64,000 nucleotides of DNA from Kiloniellales bacterium (GCA_030066685.1 JASJBF010000018.1:62001-126000), one strand, 5' to 3'. Positions 1 to 8,824 are shown, counted from the first letter of the stretch. Numbers and translations are program-made. Notes: generated by a model not told the origin, from the sequence alone.

Positions 1-846
1 GTCCAGGGCGGTGATCAGCTGCTGGATCTCGATGGCGTCGGCGCGGGCCTCGATCTCGACCGTGGTCGAATCGTCGACCCGAGCGGCCTGCAGCGCGAAG
101 TCGCCCTGGTAGTAGTCGAGCTTAGGATTGGCCAGCATCTGCGCCGAGTTCAGGCGGTCGACGTAGTAGTCCCAGAGCGCCGGGTCCTCGGCGACGAACT
201 CGCTCAGAGTCGGGTTGTCGAGGTCGGCGGGCAGCGGGCCGGCCGGCGCGACGCCGTTCTTGTCGAAGTAGATCTGCTCGTAGAAGGAGCCGGCGGCGAA
301 GGGCAGGGTGTTGCCCTGGACGTCCTCGTAGTAGGCCTCGTAGAAGGTGCTGTCGACGGTGACGGCGTCGCTCTCGATCAGGCCGACCGGCCGGTAGGCC
401 GGCGGGTCCAGGGAGACCGGCCGGGTGTCGCTGCGGGTGCCGCCGAAGAGGTAGCGGTTGCCGTCGCGGCTGTTGAGGACGTCGAGCACCAGCTGCCGGG
501 TGTTGGCGGCCAGGGTCGCCAGGTCGCCCTCGAAGGCGGCCGGGCTGGTCAGGGCCGAATCCAGAATGTCGCGCATGTCCCTGGCCGCGCTGTCCAGGGT
601 CTCCAGGCCCAGGTCGACCAGCTGGATGCGCTGGTCCTGGATCTGGATGTTGGCGAGGAACTGCTCGGTGCGGGTCCGGGCGGACTCCAGCGAGATCAGC
701 CGCGCGCTGTCCTTGGCGATTCCGGCGTAGTCCTGCGATTTCTTGTCGGTCGCGATCTGGACCTGGGCGTCGTAGGTCCGGGCCTGGACGTTGAGCACCT
801 GCTGCAGGATCAGCTGCTGCTGGGCGAAGGGCGCGATGCGGGTCAT
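1..846 (-). CDS. flgL: Flagellar hook-filament junction protein FlgL (3' end outside window)
   Basis: The reading frame is open from an ATG at 846 to the left edge, giving 282 codons with the C-terminus missing. The N-terminus (MTRIAPFAQQQLILQQ) and the following heptad-rich helix match the flagellin/FlgL N-terminal D0/D1 domain. The middle segment NSRDGNRYLFGGTRSD is typical of FlgL/flagellin. FlgL is secreted through the flagellar export apparatus and joins FlgK to the filament. It follows flgK by 11 bp with a GGAG ribosome site, as the last visible gene of flgI-J-N-K-L. Its position directly after flgK separates it from flagellin. Confidence 0.93.
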   Translation of the reverse strand, partial: MTRIAPFAQQQLILQQVLNVQARTYDAQVQIATDKKSQDYAGIAKDSARLISLESARTRTEQFLANIQIQDQRIQLVDLGLETLDSAARDMRDILDSALTSPAAFEGDLATLAANTRQLVLDVLNSRDGNRYLFGGTRSDTRPVSLDPPAYRPVGLIESDAVTVDSTFYEAYYEDVQGNTLPFAAGSFYEQIYFDKNGVAPAGPLPADLDNPTLSEFVAEDPALWDYYVDRLNSAQMLANPKLDYYQGDFALQAARVDDSTTVEIEARADAIEIQQLITALD

Positions 847-857
847 CTCAAGGACTC

Positions 858-2915
858 CTAACGGACGGCGTCGAGCAGGGTGTCGAGCAGTTCCGACACC
901 ACCGTGGTGATCCGCGCCGAGGCGGCGTAGGTGTTCTGCAGGACCACGATGTTGGCGAGCTCCTCGTCCAGGTTGACTTGGCTGAGCGAGGCGGCCTGGT
1001 TCTCCAGCGCCAGCTGGAAGCCCTCGCCGAGGTCGAGGTCGGACTTGGCGGCGTTGGTCAGGGCGGCGCTGCCGGCGACGATGCCGGCGCCGTAGCCCTC
1101 CAGGGTGAGCTGCACGGCCGAAAGCCCGCCGGCGGCGGCGAAGGCCACGTCGCTGGTGAAGAGGCTGCCCAGGGCGGCGGCGATGTCGCCGGTACCGGCG
1201 CTGATCCCGATGTCGCCCACCGCCAGGCCGGCGGCGTCGCTCAGCTCGCCCCGGGCGAGCAGGTCCGGGTTGGCCTGGATGTCCTGGCGCAGCGCCAGCC
1301 GGCCGGCGGTGCCGGGCAGGCCGGGCCGGAGGTTCGACTGCAGGGTCAGGGGGCCGGAATCCGACAGGAAGAAGTTGTCGCCGTCGTTGTCGATGATCTG
1401 CAGGCGGAAGCCCTCGGCCTCGCGGACCACGCTGGCGGTGACGTTGGCGCCGCCCAGGGCGCCGGTGATCGCGGTCGCGATGTCGGTCAGGCTGTCGCCG
1501 GCGGCGTAGGCGACGTTGGTGGTCGCGCCGGCGATGTCGAAGGACAGGGTGCCGGCCAGACCCAGGGCCGCAGTGTCGCTGGCCAGGCGGTCGCTGGCGT
1601 AGAGGTCGTAGTCGAGTCCGTCGTCCAGCAGGTTGTTGAGGCCGAGGAAGTGGCCCAGGCCGGTGCCGCTGCTGCCGGTGGTGACCAAGCTGTCGAGCTC
1701 GTTGGTCGCGATCCGGTTGGCGCCGGTGCCGGCGATCACGACCTGGCCGCTGGCGTTGAGGCTCGCCGTGGCGTTGGCCATGGCGTCGATCTGGGTCACC
1801 AGCTGACCGATGTTGGGCGGCGCCAGGGCGGCGAGATCGATGTCCAGGGTCTCGACCACGACCCCGGCGCCGTCCAGGACGCTGACCCGGAAGTTGCCGC
1901 TCATCGCCGGGGCGTCGGTCGCGGCCAGGCTGCGCAGGCCGGTCAGGCTGGCCGGCGGCGGGTAGGCGGTGCCGTCGTTGTGCAGGGCGCTGACCTGGTC
2001 GCGCAGGACCTCGGCCAGGCGGTCGATCTGGGCCTGGAGGTCGACCAGGGAGTCGTCGCGGACCTCGAGCAGGGCGGCCAGGCGGCCCTCGCGCAGCTCG
2101 TCGGTGATGTCCAGGCTGGTGGCGCCGTAGAGCACGCCGGTCAGGCCGCTCTGGTGTGTGGTCGCGGCCGAGACCTGGGCGGCCGGGGTGTGGCTGAGCG
2201 GCACCGGCTGGTTGTCGAGCAGGGTCCGCCCGCCCCGGGTCATGATTACGACTTCGCCCGTTGTGCGCTCGAAGTACTGGATGTCGATGTCCTCGGCCAG
2301 CTCCTTTATCAGCTGGTCGCGCTGGTCCTGCAGGTCTGGGGCGGTGTCGCCGCCGGCCGTGGCGCGCTCGATCTTCTGGTTGAGCTCGGAGATGTCGCCC
2401 AGGCGCTGGTTGATCCGGTCGACGGTGCGGCCGATCTCCCGGTCGGCCTCGCTGCGCATCTGCTGCAGATTGTCGGTCAGCAGGTTGAGCTGTCCGGCGG
2501 TCCGCTGCGCCTCCAGCACGGCGGCGCTGCGGGTCGCCGGGCTGTCCGGAGTCACCGCCAGGGCGTCGAAGGCGGAGCCCAGCTCGGATAGTCGGTGGCT
2601 GATCGAGGAGTTGCTGTCCAGGGTGCCGAAGAGGCCCTGGGTCCGGGTCATGTAGTCCTCCTTGACCCGGTGGCCGCCGAGCTGGGAGATGTGCTCGCGC
2701 AGCTCGCGGACCAGGGCGTCGTTCACCGTCCGCGAGACGTCGCCCAGCCGGACCCCCGAGGAACGGCCGTCGAGGACCTGGTTGTTCAGGGCCACCGTCT
2801 TGCGGCTGTAGCCCGGCGTGTTGACGTTGGCGATGTTGCCCGAGGTGATCTGGAACTGCGCCTGCACCGCGTTGAGGGAGGAGACGGCGGAGAGCAGGCT
2901 GGCGGTCAGGGACAT
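858..2915 (-). CDS. flgK: Flagellar hook-associated protein 1 FlgK
   Basis: A 685-residue protein. The N-terminal rod/hook signature lies around residues 20-45 (SGNIANVNTPGYSRK). The C-terminal helix (LANIVVLQNTYAASAR) matches the FlgK/FlgE/FlgG C-terminal domain. The variable middle, about residues 300-560, is Ala/Gly/Asp-rich as in exposed HAP1 domains. FlgK is the first hook-filament junction protein and is exported through the flagellar type III apparatus with help from FlgN. That chaperone is encoded immediately upstream and flgL immediately downstream. Length is within the usual range. Confidence 0.96.
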   Translation of the reverse strand: MSLTASLLSAVSSLNAVQAQFQITSGNIANVNTPGYSRKTVALNNQVLDGRSSGVRLGDVSRTVNDALVRELREHISQLGGHRVKEDYMTRTQGLFGTLDSNSSISHRLSELGSAFDALAVTPDSPATRSAAVLEAQRTAGQLNLLTDNLQQMRSEADREIGRTVDRINQRLGDISELNQKIERATAGGDTAPDLQDQRDQLIKELAEDIDIQYFERTTGEVVIMTRGGRTLLDNQPVPLSHTPAAQVSAATTHQSGLTGVLYGATSLDITDELREGRLAALLEVRDDSLVDLQAQIDRLAEVLRDQVSALHNDGTAYPPPASLTGLRSLAATDAPAMSGNFRVSVLDGAGVVVETLDIDLAALAPPNIGQLVTQIDAMANATASLNASGQVVIAGTGANRIATNELDSLVTTGSSGTGLGHFLGLNNLLDDGLDYDLYASDRLASDTAALGLAGTLSFDIAGATTNVAYAAGDSLTDIATAITGALGGANVTASVVREAEGFRLQIIDNDGDNFFLSDSGPLTLQSNLRPGLPGTAGRLALRQDIQANPDLLARGELSDAAGLAVGDIGISAGTGDIAAALGSLFTSDVAFAAAGGLSAVQLTLEGYGAGIVAGSAALTNAAKSDLDLGEGFQLALENQAASLSQVNLDEELANIVVLQNTYAASARITTVVSELLDTLLDAVR

Positions 2916-2953
2916 GGCGGTTCTCCCGGCCCGAGGGGCTCAGCCGCGCGGCC

Positions 2954-3451
2954 CTAGAGGACCTGGTCCAGGGAGACCGCGACCGGGGCCTTGTCGGCCT
3001 CGGCCTCGACCGCCCGGCCGTCGGCGTGATAGCAGGCCGAACGCGGGCGCTGCTCCTGCACGGCGCGGGCGATGCCGGACATCAGCCGGGTGTGGGCTTC
3101 GATCCCGGCGCGCAGGGCGACGGCGTTGGCCTCGGTGGCGCGGGCCAGGCGCTCGGCGGCGGCGCGCAGGGCGGCCCGCCGGGCTTCGCCCATCTCGGCC
3201 ACCGCCTCGGGGCGCTCGCCGAGGCCCCGGAGCAGGGTCTCGTAGTCGGCCGCCAGGGCTTTCTTGTCCGCCTGCAGGCGCTCGACCTGGGCGATCTCGA
3301 AGGCCTGGAGCAGGCCGACCTCGGCCTCGATCACCTCGGAGAGGCGTCCGGCCGCGTCGGTCATCCGCTCGGCGAGCTCCGCGGGCGTGAGCTCAGGACG
3401 GCCGCCGGTCTCGGCGGCGGCGTTCCGGGTCTGGGGGGCGCCTTGGGTCAT
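2954..3451 (-). CDS. flgN: FlgN-like flagellar export chaperone
   Basis: A 165-residue, mostly helical protein rich in Ala, Glu and Arg with no signal peptide or membrane segment. The region LSEVIEAEVGLLQAFEIAQV followed by a long charged helix fits the FlgN family, which binds FlgK and FlgL in the cytosol before export. Its ATG overlaps the flgJ stop by four bases (ATGA) and flgK starts 38 bp downstream, so it is translated between rod-binding protein and client. The family assignment rests on fold pattern, length and position more than on strong motifs. Confidence 0.8.
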   Translation of the reverse strand: MTQGAPQTRNAAAETGGRPELTPAELAERMTDAAGRLSEVIEAEVGLLQAFEIAQVERLQADKKALAADYETLLRGLGERPEAVAEMGEARRAALRAAAERLARATEANAVALRAGIEAHTRLMSGIARAVQEQRPRSACYHADGRAVEAEADKAPVAVSLDQVL

Positions 3452-3780
3452 GGCGACAGAGCCTCCTGAAGAGCTAGAATTTCGCGTTGCACCTGGTCGG
3501 CGATGCCGATCCCGCCGGAGGCGGCGATCGACTTGCCGTACTCCTCGACGAGGAGCGAGCGGTAGATGTCCTCGCTGGGGCCGCCGCCGAAGAGGGCGTC
3601 GGTCTTGAGGGTGGCGAAGATCGGCGCCAGCATCTGGGATAGGAAGACGGACTCGAAGTCCTCGGCGGCGCGGCGCAGCGCTTCGGGATCGCGGCTGCGG
3701 GCCAGAGCCTCGGTATCCAGGCCGGCGGTGCCGCGATGGCGGATCGCCTCCAGGCCGGGCAGGGTCAAGTCCGGCGCCAT
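3448..3780 (-). CDS. flgJ: Rod-binding protein, FlgJ N-terminal domain only
   Basis: A 110-residue protein matching only the rod-binding half of FlgJ: residues about 30-90 contain AAEDFESVFLSQML and EEYGKSIAASGGIGIADQV, the family signatures. The muramidase half of enterobacterial FlgJ is absent, as usual in alphaproteobacteria, so another enzyme must open the peptidoglycan. I chose the ATG whose first base is the last base of the flgI stop (TGATG), a typical coupled start; an in-frame GTG lies one codon upstream. It overlaps flgN by four bases. Confidence 0.9.
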   Translation of the reverse strand: MAPDLTLPGLEAIRHRGTAGLDTEALARSRDPEALRRAAEDFESVFLSQMLAPIFATLKTDALFGGGPSEDIYRSLLVEEYGKSIAASGGIGIADQVQREILALQEALSP

Positions 3781-4925
3781 CACATCACCTCGATCTCGGC
3801 CTGCAGGGCGCCGGCCGCCTTGATGGTCTGCAGGATGCTGATCATGTCGCGCGGGCCGATGCCGAGGGCGTTCAGGCCGTCGACGAGCTGCTGCAGGCTG
3901 ACCCCGTTGCCCTCGACCACCGCCAGACGGTTGCCGCTCTGGTCGTCGACCTGGACCTGGGTGCGCGGCACGACCTCGGTCTCGCCGGCTTCGGCGAAAG
4001 GACCGGGCTGGCTGACCTGCGGGGTCTCGGTGATGCGGATGGTCAGATTGCCCTGGGCGATCGCAACGGTGGAGATCCGCACGTTCTGGCCCATGACGAT
4101 GACCCCGGAGCGCTCGTCGATGACCACCTTGGCGATCTGGTCGGCCTTGACCGGCAGTTGCTCGATGTCGCTCAAGAGGGCGACGGCGCGGCCACGGTAG
4201 GCCTCGGGGATCGACAGGGTCACGGTGCCCGGATCGGCGACCTCGGCGCTGGCGTCCTCGACCTTGCGCTGCTCGCGCAGGAAGCCGTTGATCGCCCCGG
4301 CGATCCGGCCGGCGGTCGAGAGGTCCGGGTTGCGCAGCGACAGCTTGACCTGCTGGAGTTCGTTGAGCGCGAAGGGCACCTCGCGCTCGATGATCGCGCC
4401 GTTGGGGATCCGCCCGGTGGTCGGCACGCCGCGGGTGACGGTCTCGGCCTCGCCCCCGGCCGCGAAGCCGCCGACCGCAACCGGGCCCTGGGCGACGGCG
4501 TAGACCTCGCCGTCGGCGCCCAGCAGCGGGGTGACCAGGAGGTTGCCGCCGAGCAGGCTCTCGGAATCGCCGAGCGCCGAGATGGTCACGTCGATGCGGG
4601 TACCGTGGCGGCCGAAGGCGGGGAAGTTGGCGGTCACCATGACCGCGGCGACGTTGTCGGTCTCCAGGTCGTCATCGCGGGCGTTGACGCCGAGGCGCTG
4701 CAGCATGCCGATCAGGCTCTCGCGGGTGAAGACCGCCTTGTCGAGATCGTCGCCGGTGCCGTTCAGGCCGACCACCAGTCCGTAGCCGACGAGCTGGTTG
4801 TCGCGCACGCCCTCGATGTCGACGATGTCCTTGATCCGCGACTGCGCCGCCAGCGGACCCGCGCCGACCAGCAGGCCGAGCAGCAGCGCCGTCGCCATGA
4901 GGGCGTTCCCCCTGATGTTCTCCAT
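3780..4925 (-). CDS. flgI: Flagellar P-ring protein FlgI
   Basis: The chosen ATG gives 381 residues starting MENIRGNAL, with a signal peptide ending near GPLAAQ. The mature start (SRIKDIVDIEGVRDNQLVGY) is the FlgI hallmark, and the C-terminus keeps LQQLVDGLNALG. FlgI forms the ring around the rod in the peptidoglycan layer. Start choice: the open frame continues to an ATG at 5012, but that codon lies inside the -24/-12 promoter-like sequence, so it is unlikely. A TTG at 4934 has a GGAG eight bases upstream and is a real alternative. First gene of the operon running to flgL. Confidence 0.95.
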   Translation of the reverse strand: MENIRGNALMATALLLGLLVGAGPLAAQSRIKDIVDIEGVRDNQLVGYGLVVGLNGTGDDLDKAVFTRESLIGMLQRLGVNARDDDLETDNVAAVMVTANFPAFGRHGTRIDVTISALGDSESLLGGNLLVTPLLGADGEVYAVAQGPVAVGGFAAGGEAETVTRGVPTTGRIPNGAIIEREVPFALNELQQVKLSLRNPDLSTAGRIAGAINGFLREQRKVEDASAEVADPGTVTLSIPEAYRGRAVALLSDIEQLPVKADQIAKVVIDERSGVIVMGQNVRISTVAIAQGNLTIRITETPQVSQPGPFAEAGETEVVPRTQVQVDDQSGNRLAVVEGNGVSLQQLVDGLNALGIGPRDMISILQTIKAAGALQAEIEVM

Positions 4926-5000
4926 CCTGGCCAAGCCGAGGTCTCCTTTCTGGTTCGGGGCCGGCGCACGGCCGGCTTCGACTGGATCCGGGGACCTCAA

Positions 5001-5016
5001 TGCGAGCGGCATGCCA
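5001..5016 (-). promoter_or_regulatory. Sigma-54 (-24/-12) promoter-like site for flgI operon
   Basis: Read on the minus strand the site is TGGCATGCCGCTCGCA. It keeps the invariant GG and GC separated by ten bases and differs from TGGCAC-N5-TTGCA at two of the constrained positions. It ends about 76 bp before the flgI ATG, nearly the same distance as the better site before flgF. RpoN control of rod, ring and hook operons is established in several alphaproteobacteria; no RpoN or FlbD gene is in this window. Confidence 0.5.
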
Positions 5017-5209
5017 CCCGTACGGTAGGAAAAGTTGACCGAGATTCAGATGCTTGGGCGGCGTCCGGCGAGACAGCTCCGGGGCGCGGGCAAGAACTGC
5101 CGGGGCGCGGCGGCAGATGCTGCCGGGCCGGTGGCGGCCCTGGCCTTGGGTTTACGCCTTATTAAGCGGAAGCAACGACTTTAGGCGTAGGTCATTTGAG
5201 GCAGGCAAA

Positions 5210-5620
5210 ATGAAGGTCGACAAGCTCTCCTCGCTCCGGGCCACGGCCCCCAAGCGGCAGGCCCGCAAGGCGGACTCGCCGGCCGGCGACTTCGCCGCGG
5301 TTCTGGCGGGCGCGGGCGAGGCCGGCGCGCCCGGCGCCGCGCCGGCGGTGCCGCCGAGCGATGCGCTGCTGTCCCTGCAGGAGGTCCCCGACGCCGTCGC
5401 CCGCCACGCTCGGGCCCGCCGCCATGGCGAGGACCTGCTGGATCGCCTCGACGAGCTGCGCCTGAGCCTGCTCCTCGGGCGCCTGTCGCCCGAGCGCATC
5501 GAGGCCCTGGCCCGCGCCACGGCAGCCCAGCGGGAGCAGGTGAGCGATCCCAGGCTGGCCGAAATCCTGGACGAAATCGAGCTCCGGGCGGCCGTGGAAC
5601 TGGCCAAATTGGGCCGCTGA
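5210..5620 (+). CDS. fliX: Class II flagellar assembly regulator FliX
   Basis: A 136-residue protein starting MKVDKLSSLRAT. The C-terminal two thirds match FliX: LLSLQEVPDAVARHARARR, then a helix pair ending AEILDEIELRAAVELAKLG. FliX in Caulobacter couples early flagellar assembly to activation of FlbD-dependent, sigma-54 transcription, which fits the -24/-12 sites at neighbouring operons. The residues before about 45 are low-complexity Ala/Gly/Pro. It diverges from flgI across a roughly 280 bp region and precedes dksA in the same direction. The frame is open further upstream, but that extension is unlike the family. Confidence 0.88.
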   Translation: MKVDKLSSLRATAPKRQARKADSPAGDFAAVLAGAGEAGAPGAAPAVPPSDALLSLQEVPDAVARHARARRHGEDLLDRLDELRLSLLLGRLSPERIEALARATAAQREQVSDPRLAEILDEIELRAAVELAKLGR

Positions 5621-5764
5621 CGGGCCTGGCCGGCAAGGCCGAGAAGATTTCGGTTGAATCTCAAAGCCGAGGGCGGTAGCCACCTGCCACCAGAGACCTG
5701 CGAACTCCTTAATCAAAGGTAGGTCAACCGACAGGAGACGGGTGCTTCACAGGTGGGAAGGAAT

Positions 5765-6181
5765 ATGAAGGAATTGCTGCTTGAAGGCTATCGTCCGTCA
5801 GAAGACGAGCCCTTTATGAACAACTCGATGCAGGCGTACTTCCGCCAAAAGCTGCTGACCTGGCGTTCCGAGATCCTCCGGGAGTCCAACGAGACGATCC
5901 ATCATCTGCAGGAAACCAGCACGCACGAGCCGGATCTGGCCGACCGGGCCTCGCTCGAGACCGACCGCTCCCTGGAGCTGCGGACCCGGGACCGGCAGCG
6001 CAAGCTGATCGCCAAGATCGACGCCGCGCTGGAGCGCCTCGAGGAAGGAACCTACGGCTACTGCGAAGAAACCGCCGAGCCGATCAGCCTGAAGCGGCTG
6101 GAGGCCAGGCCGATCGCGACCCTGTCGCTGGAAGCGCAGGAACGGCACGAACGCATGGAGCGGACCCACCGCGACGACTGA
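5765..6181 (+). CDS. dksA: DksA/TraR-family RNA polymerase regulator with one cysteine
   Basis: A 138-residue DksA homologue. The coiled coil carries the tip acidic pair (PDLADRAS) and the strongly conserved SLELRTRDRQRKLI segment. The globular domain keeps YGYCEETAEPISLKRLEARP, but of the four zinc cysteines only the first remains; the others read Thr, Ser and Ala. Single-cysteine DksA proteins that work without zinc are known in alphaproteobacteria. It acts in the RNA polymerase secondary channel, usually with ppGpp. A GTG at 5753 is an alternative start; ATG 5765 is preceded by AAGGA. It sits between fliX and the converging flgH. Confidence 0.92.
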   Translation: MKELLLEGYRPSEDEPFMNNSMQAYFRQKLLTWRSEILRESNETIHHLQETSTHEPDLADRASLETDRSLELRTRDRQRKLIAKIDAALERLEEGTYGYCEETAEPISLKRLEARPIATLSLEAQERHERMERTHRDD

Positions 6182-6225
6182 GCGTGGAGCTGTCCGTCCC
6201 GGCGGAGACCCCGGGTCGCAGACGT

Positions 6226-6266
6226 CAAAAAGGGGCCCCGGCGCAGGACGCCAGGGCCCCTTTCTT
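6226..6266. terminator. Bidirectional terminator between dksA and flgH
   Basis: The arms GGGGCCC (6232-6238) and GGGCCCC (6254-6260) form a GC stem. It is followed by TTTCTTCT on the plus strand and by a T-run on the minus strand (AAAAA just left of the stem). The position between converging dksA and flgH fits a shared intrinsic terminator. Confidence 0.75.
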
Positions 6267-6282
6267 CTCCCTCGTCAAACGA

Positions 6283-7047
6283 TCAGAAGGGCCAGAGTAT
6301 GTCGAAGATCTGCTGGCCGTAGCGCGGTTGCTGCAGGTCCGAAAGCTGCCCCCGGCCGCCATAGGCGATGCGCGCCTCGGCGATCTTGTCGAAGGGGATG
6401 GTGTTGTCGGAGCGGATGTCCTCGGGACGGACGATTCCGGCCATCTGGATCTGACGGACCTCGTAGTTGACCCGCACCTCCTGGCGCCCGCCGATGACCA
6501 GGTTCCCGTTCGGCAGGACCTGGGTCACGATGGCGGCGAGATCGAACTCGATGTCCTCCTGGCGCTGGACCGCGCCGCTGCCGGACGAGTTGGAATCGCT
6601 GTCCAGGTTGACCAGGTTGTCCGGATCCACCGCGTCCGGGAAGATGTCGGACAGCAGGGTCTCGTAGCCGAGGAAGGCCGAGAGCGCCGCGCCTTCCCCC
6701 GCCTCCCGCGAGCGGGTGGTCGAGTTGTTGAGCGAGGCGCTGTCGTCGATCTCGATGTTGACGGTCAGGATGTCGCCGACCTGGTTGGCGCGCTGGTCCT
6801 TGAAGAAGGCGCGCGAGCCCGGCCGCCACAGCGAGTTCGGATGATGGACCGCCTCGACCGGCGCCGGCATGGGCATCCGCACCGGCTGGTCGCCGTGCAG
6901 CGACGACGGGCTGCGGATCGAGGTCAGGGCCGGCTCGGACCCGACCTCCGACAGGCGGGTGAAGAGGTTGCAGCCCGACAGGGCGCTGACCATCGCCAGC
7001 GCGGCCAGAGCTCGACGGGTTCCGGGGCCGAAGAGTCGCAGTTTCAT
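6283..7047 (-). CDS. flgH: Flagellar L-ring lipoprotein FlgH
   Basis: A 254-residue protein starting MKLRLFGPG, with an N-terminal hydrophobic segment and lipobox ALSGC (Cys26), so it should be lipidated and placed in the outer membrane. Family blocks are clear: HPNSLWRPGSRAFFKDQRAN, VGDILTVNIEI, and the C-terminal GGRQEVRVNYEVRQIQMAG with VRPEDI. FlgH builds the L-ring bushing. The ATG overlaps the end of flgA. It is the last gene of flgF-G-A-H and ends against the shared terminator with dksA. Confidence 0.96.
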   Translation of the reverse strand: MKLRLFGPGTRRALAALAMVSALSGCNLFTRLSEVGSEPALTSIRSPSSLHGDQPVRMPMPAPVEAVHHPNSLWRPGSRAFFKDQRANQVGDILTVNIEIDDSASLNNSTTRSREAGEGAALSAFLGYETLLSDIFPDAVDPDNLVNLDSDSNSSGSGAVQRQEDIEFDLAAIVTQVLPNGNLVIGGRQEVRVNYEVRQIQMAGIVRPEDIRSDNTIPFDKIAEARIAYGGRGQLSDLQQPRYGQQIFDILWPF

Positions 7048-8024
7048 CGCAAAGCCTCCCGCTGCGGGCCGCCGGCCTGGCGGTCGGCGACCACGACGCT
7101 GTTGGGCCCGGAGATCCGGGCGTAGATGAGGGTGTTGGACTTGGTGTTGACGACCCGGACGACCTCGCCCAGGCCGCCGCTGTCGAGCGCGCGGCCCTGC
7201 AGGGTGAGGCGCAGGTTGGCCGTCTCGAGGCGTAGGGTGACCAGGCTGTTCTTTGCCACGACCACGGGCGCCTGCAGGTCGGTCTCGCGGAGCTGTCTCC
7301 CGGGGCGCCGCGTGCGGCGCAGGCTCTTGCCGACGATCTCGGCCGGGTCGGTGACCGTGCCGCGGCCGAGCCGGGCGAGGGGGATCCGTAACCAGTCCAG
7401 GTCCTCCGGCGCGATGACCTGGTCCCGCGCCAGGCGATGGCGGAGGACCGGAACCTCGGTCATCCGCAGCGCCCGGCCGCGCACCACCGCCTGGGCGGCC
7501 TCGGTTCCGGCGCCGGCGACGACCTTGGCGGCCAGGCGCTCGCTGCGCGGGTCGTAGGACAGCGACGCGACCGCGATCTCCCGCGGGCCGTCGACCGGTA
7601 GATGTAGAGCGAGGCCGGGGTTGTCGAGGACCACGTCGAGGTCGCCGCCGATCCCCTCCCGCTCCAGGGCACCGCGGATGGCGTCGGCGATCTCGCGCTG
7701 CCCGACGACCTGGCTGGCCCGGCGGACCAGGGCCGAGACACCGCCGGCGGCGGGCCGCCAGGCCAGGTTGTGGGCCCGGGCGAGGCGCCGCAGCCACTGG
7801 CCGCTCAGGCGAAGCTGGCGGCCGGGGGAGGGGGCCCGGGCGACGGCGATCTCGGCCCGGGCGTCCAGGCCGTCGAAGAGGTCGCCCAGCCGCAGCACCG
7901 CGGCCTCGACGGTGATCTCGGGGCGCAGGTTGACCGGCTGGGCCGGCCCGCGGGTCTCCGCGGCGGCCGGGGCGGTGCCGGCAAGCGCCGCCAGCATCAG
8001 AAGGCTCGTAAGGATTCTAGTCAC
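7044..8024 (-). CDS. flgA: Flagellar P-ring assembly chaperone FlgA
   Basis: A 326-residue protein from a GTG at 8024 that has GGAGA about seven bases upstream; no ATG fits. The signal peptide is TRILTSLLMLAALAGTAPAAA. The C-terminal half is the SAF/ChapFlgA domain: RGRALRMTEVPVLRHRLARD, DLDWLRIPLARL, then LRRTRRPGRQLRETDLQAP and the closing DSGGLGEVVRVVN. FlgA assists FlgI polymerisation in the periplasm. It lies 14 bp after flgG and overlaps flgH, matching the operon flgF-G-A-H. Confidence 0.92.
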   Translation of the reverse strand: MTRILTSLLMLAALAGTAPAAAETRGPAQPVNLRPEITVEAAVLRLGDLFDGLDARAEIAVARAPSPGRQLRLSGQWLRRLARAHNLAWRPAAGGVSALVRRASQVVGQREIADAIRGALEREGIGGDLDVVLDNPGLALHLPVDGPREIAVASLSYDPRSERLAAKVVAGAGTEAAQAVVRGRALRMTEVPVLRHRLARDQVIAPEDLDWLRIPLARLGRGTVTDPAEIVGKSLRRTRRPGRQLRETDLQAPVVVAKNSLVTLRLETANLRLTLQGRALDSGGLGEVVRVVNTKSNTLIYARISGPNSVVVADRQAGGPQREALR

Positions 8025-8038
8025 CGCGGCTCTCCCGC

Positions 8039-8824
8039 TCAGCGAAGCTGCGTCGTGTTGGCCATCATCTCGTCGCTGGCCTGGATCACCTTGGAGTTCA
8101 TCTCGTAGGCCCGCTGGGCCGCGATCAGGTTGGTGATCTCGTTGACCACGTTGACGTTGGAGGTCTCCAGCGCGCCCTGCTTCAAGGTGCCGAAGCCGGT
8201 CGCCCCCGGGTTGCCGATCGTGGCGCTGCCCGACGCGGCGGTCTCGAGGAAAAGGTTGTCGCCCAGGGCCTCGAGACCGGCATCGTTGGGGAAGGTCGCC
8301 AGCTCGATCTGGCCGACCTGCTGCTCCGTGGTGCTGCCGCCGAGGCGGGCCGAGACCAGGCCGTTGGCATTGATAGTCACCGAGACCGCGTCCGAGGGGA
8401 TCGTCGCCCCGGGCTGGATGATGTAGCCGTCGGCGGTCACCAGCTCGCCGTCGGGGCTGATCTGGAAGGAGCCGGCGCGGGTGTAGCCGGTGTCCCCGGA
8501 GGGCAGCTCGACCGTGAAGTAGCCGCGGCCGTTGATCGCCAGGTCGAAGGGGTTCTCCGTGATCGTCAGGTTGCCCTGCTCGACGATGCGGTAGACCGCC
8601 GCCGGCTGGACCCCGAGGCCGAGCTGGATGCCCGAGGGCACCACGGTCCCGGCGTCCGAGGATTCGGAGCCGACCCGGCGCAGGTCCTGGTAGAGCAGGT
8701 CCTGGAACTCCGCCCTTTGCCGCTTGTAGCCGGTGGTCGTCATGTTGGCGATGTTGTTGGAGATGACCTCCACGTTCAGTTGCTGGGCCAGCATGCCGGT
8801 CGCGGCGATATCGAGGGATTTCAT
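8039..8824 (-). CDS. flgG: Distal rod protein FlgG
   Basis: A 261-residue protein with all FlgG blocks: N-terminal MKSLDIAATGMLAQQLNVEV and ISNNIANMTTTGYKR, central ENPFDLAINGRGYF, and the C-terminal SNVNVVNEITNLIAAQRAYE. FlgG forms the distal rod that crosses the P and L rings. The start has a strong AGGAGGA site. The gap to flgF contains a perfect 14-bp tandem duplication just upstream of that site. Confidence 0.97.
   Translation of the reverse strand: MKSLDIAATGMLAQQLNVEVISNNIANMTTTGYKRQRAEFQDLLYQDLRRVGSESSDAGTVVPSGIQLGLGVQPAAVYRIVEQGNLTITENPFDLAINGRGYFTVELPSGDTGYTRAGSFQISPDGELVTADGYIIQPGATIPSDAVSVTINANGLVSARLGGSTTEQQVGQIELATFPNDAGLEALGDNLFLETAASGSATIGNPGATGFGTLKQGALETSNVNVVNEITNLIAAQRAYEMNSKVIQASDEMMANTTQLR

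Noticed and set aside
978-2591. Long plus-strand frame opposite flgK
   Set aside because: Low-complexity Gly/Val/Ala/Gln product, typical of an antisense shadow; flgK is unambiguous.
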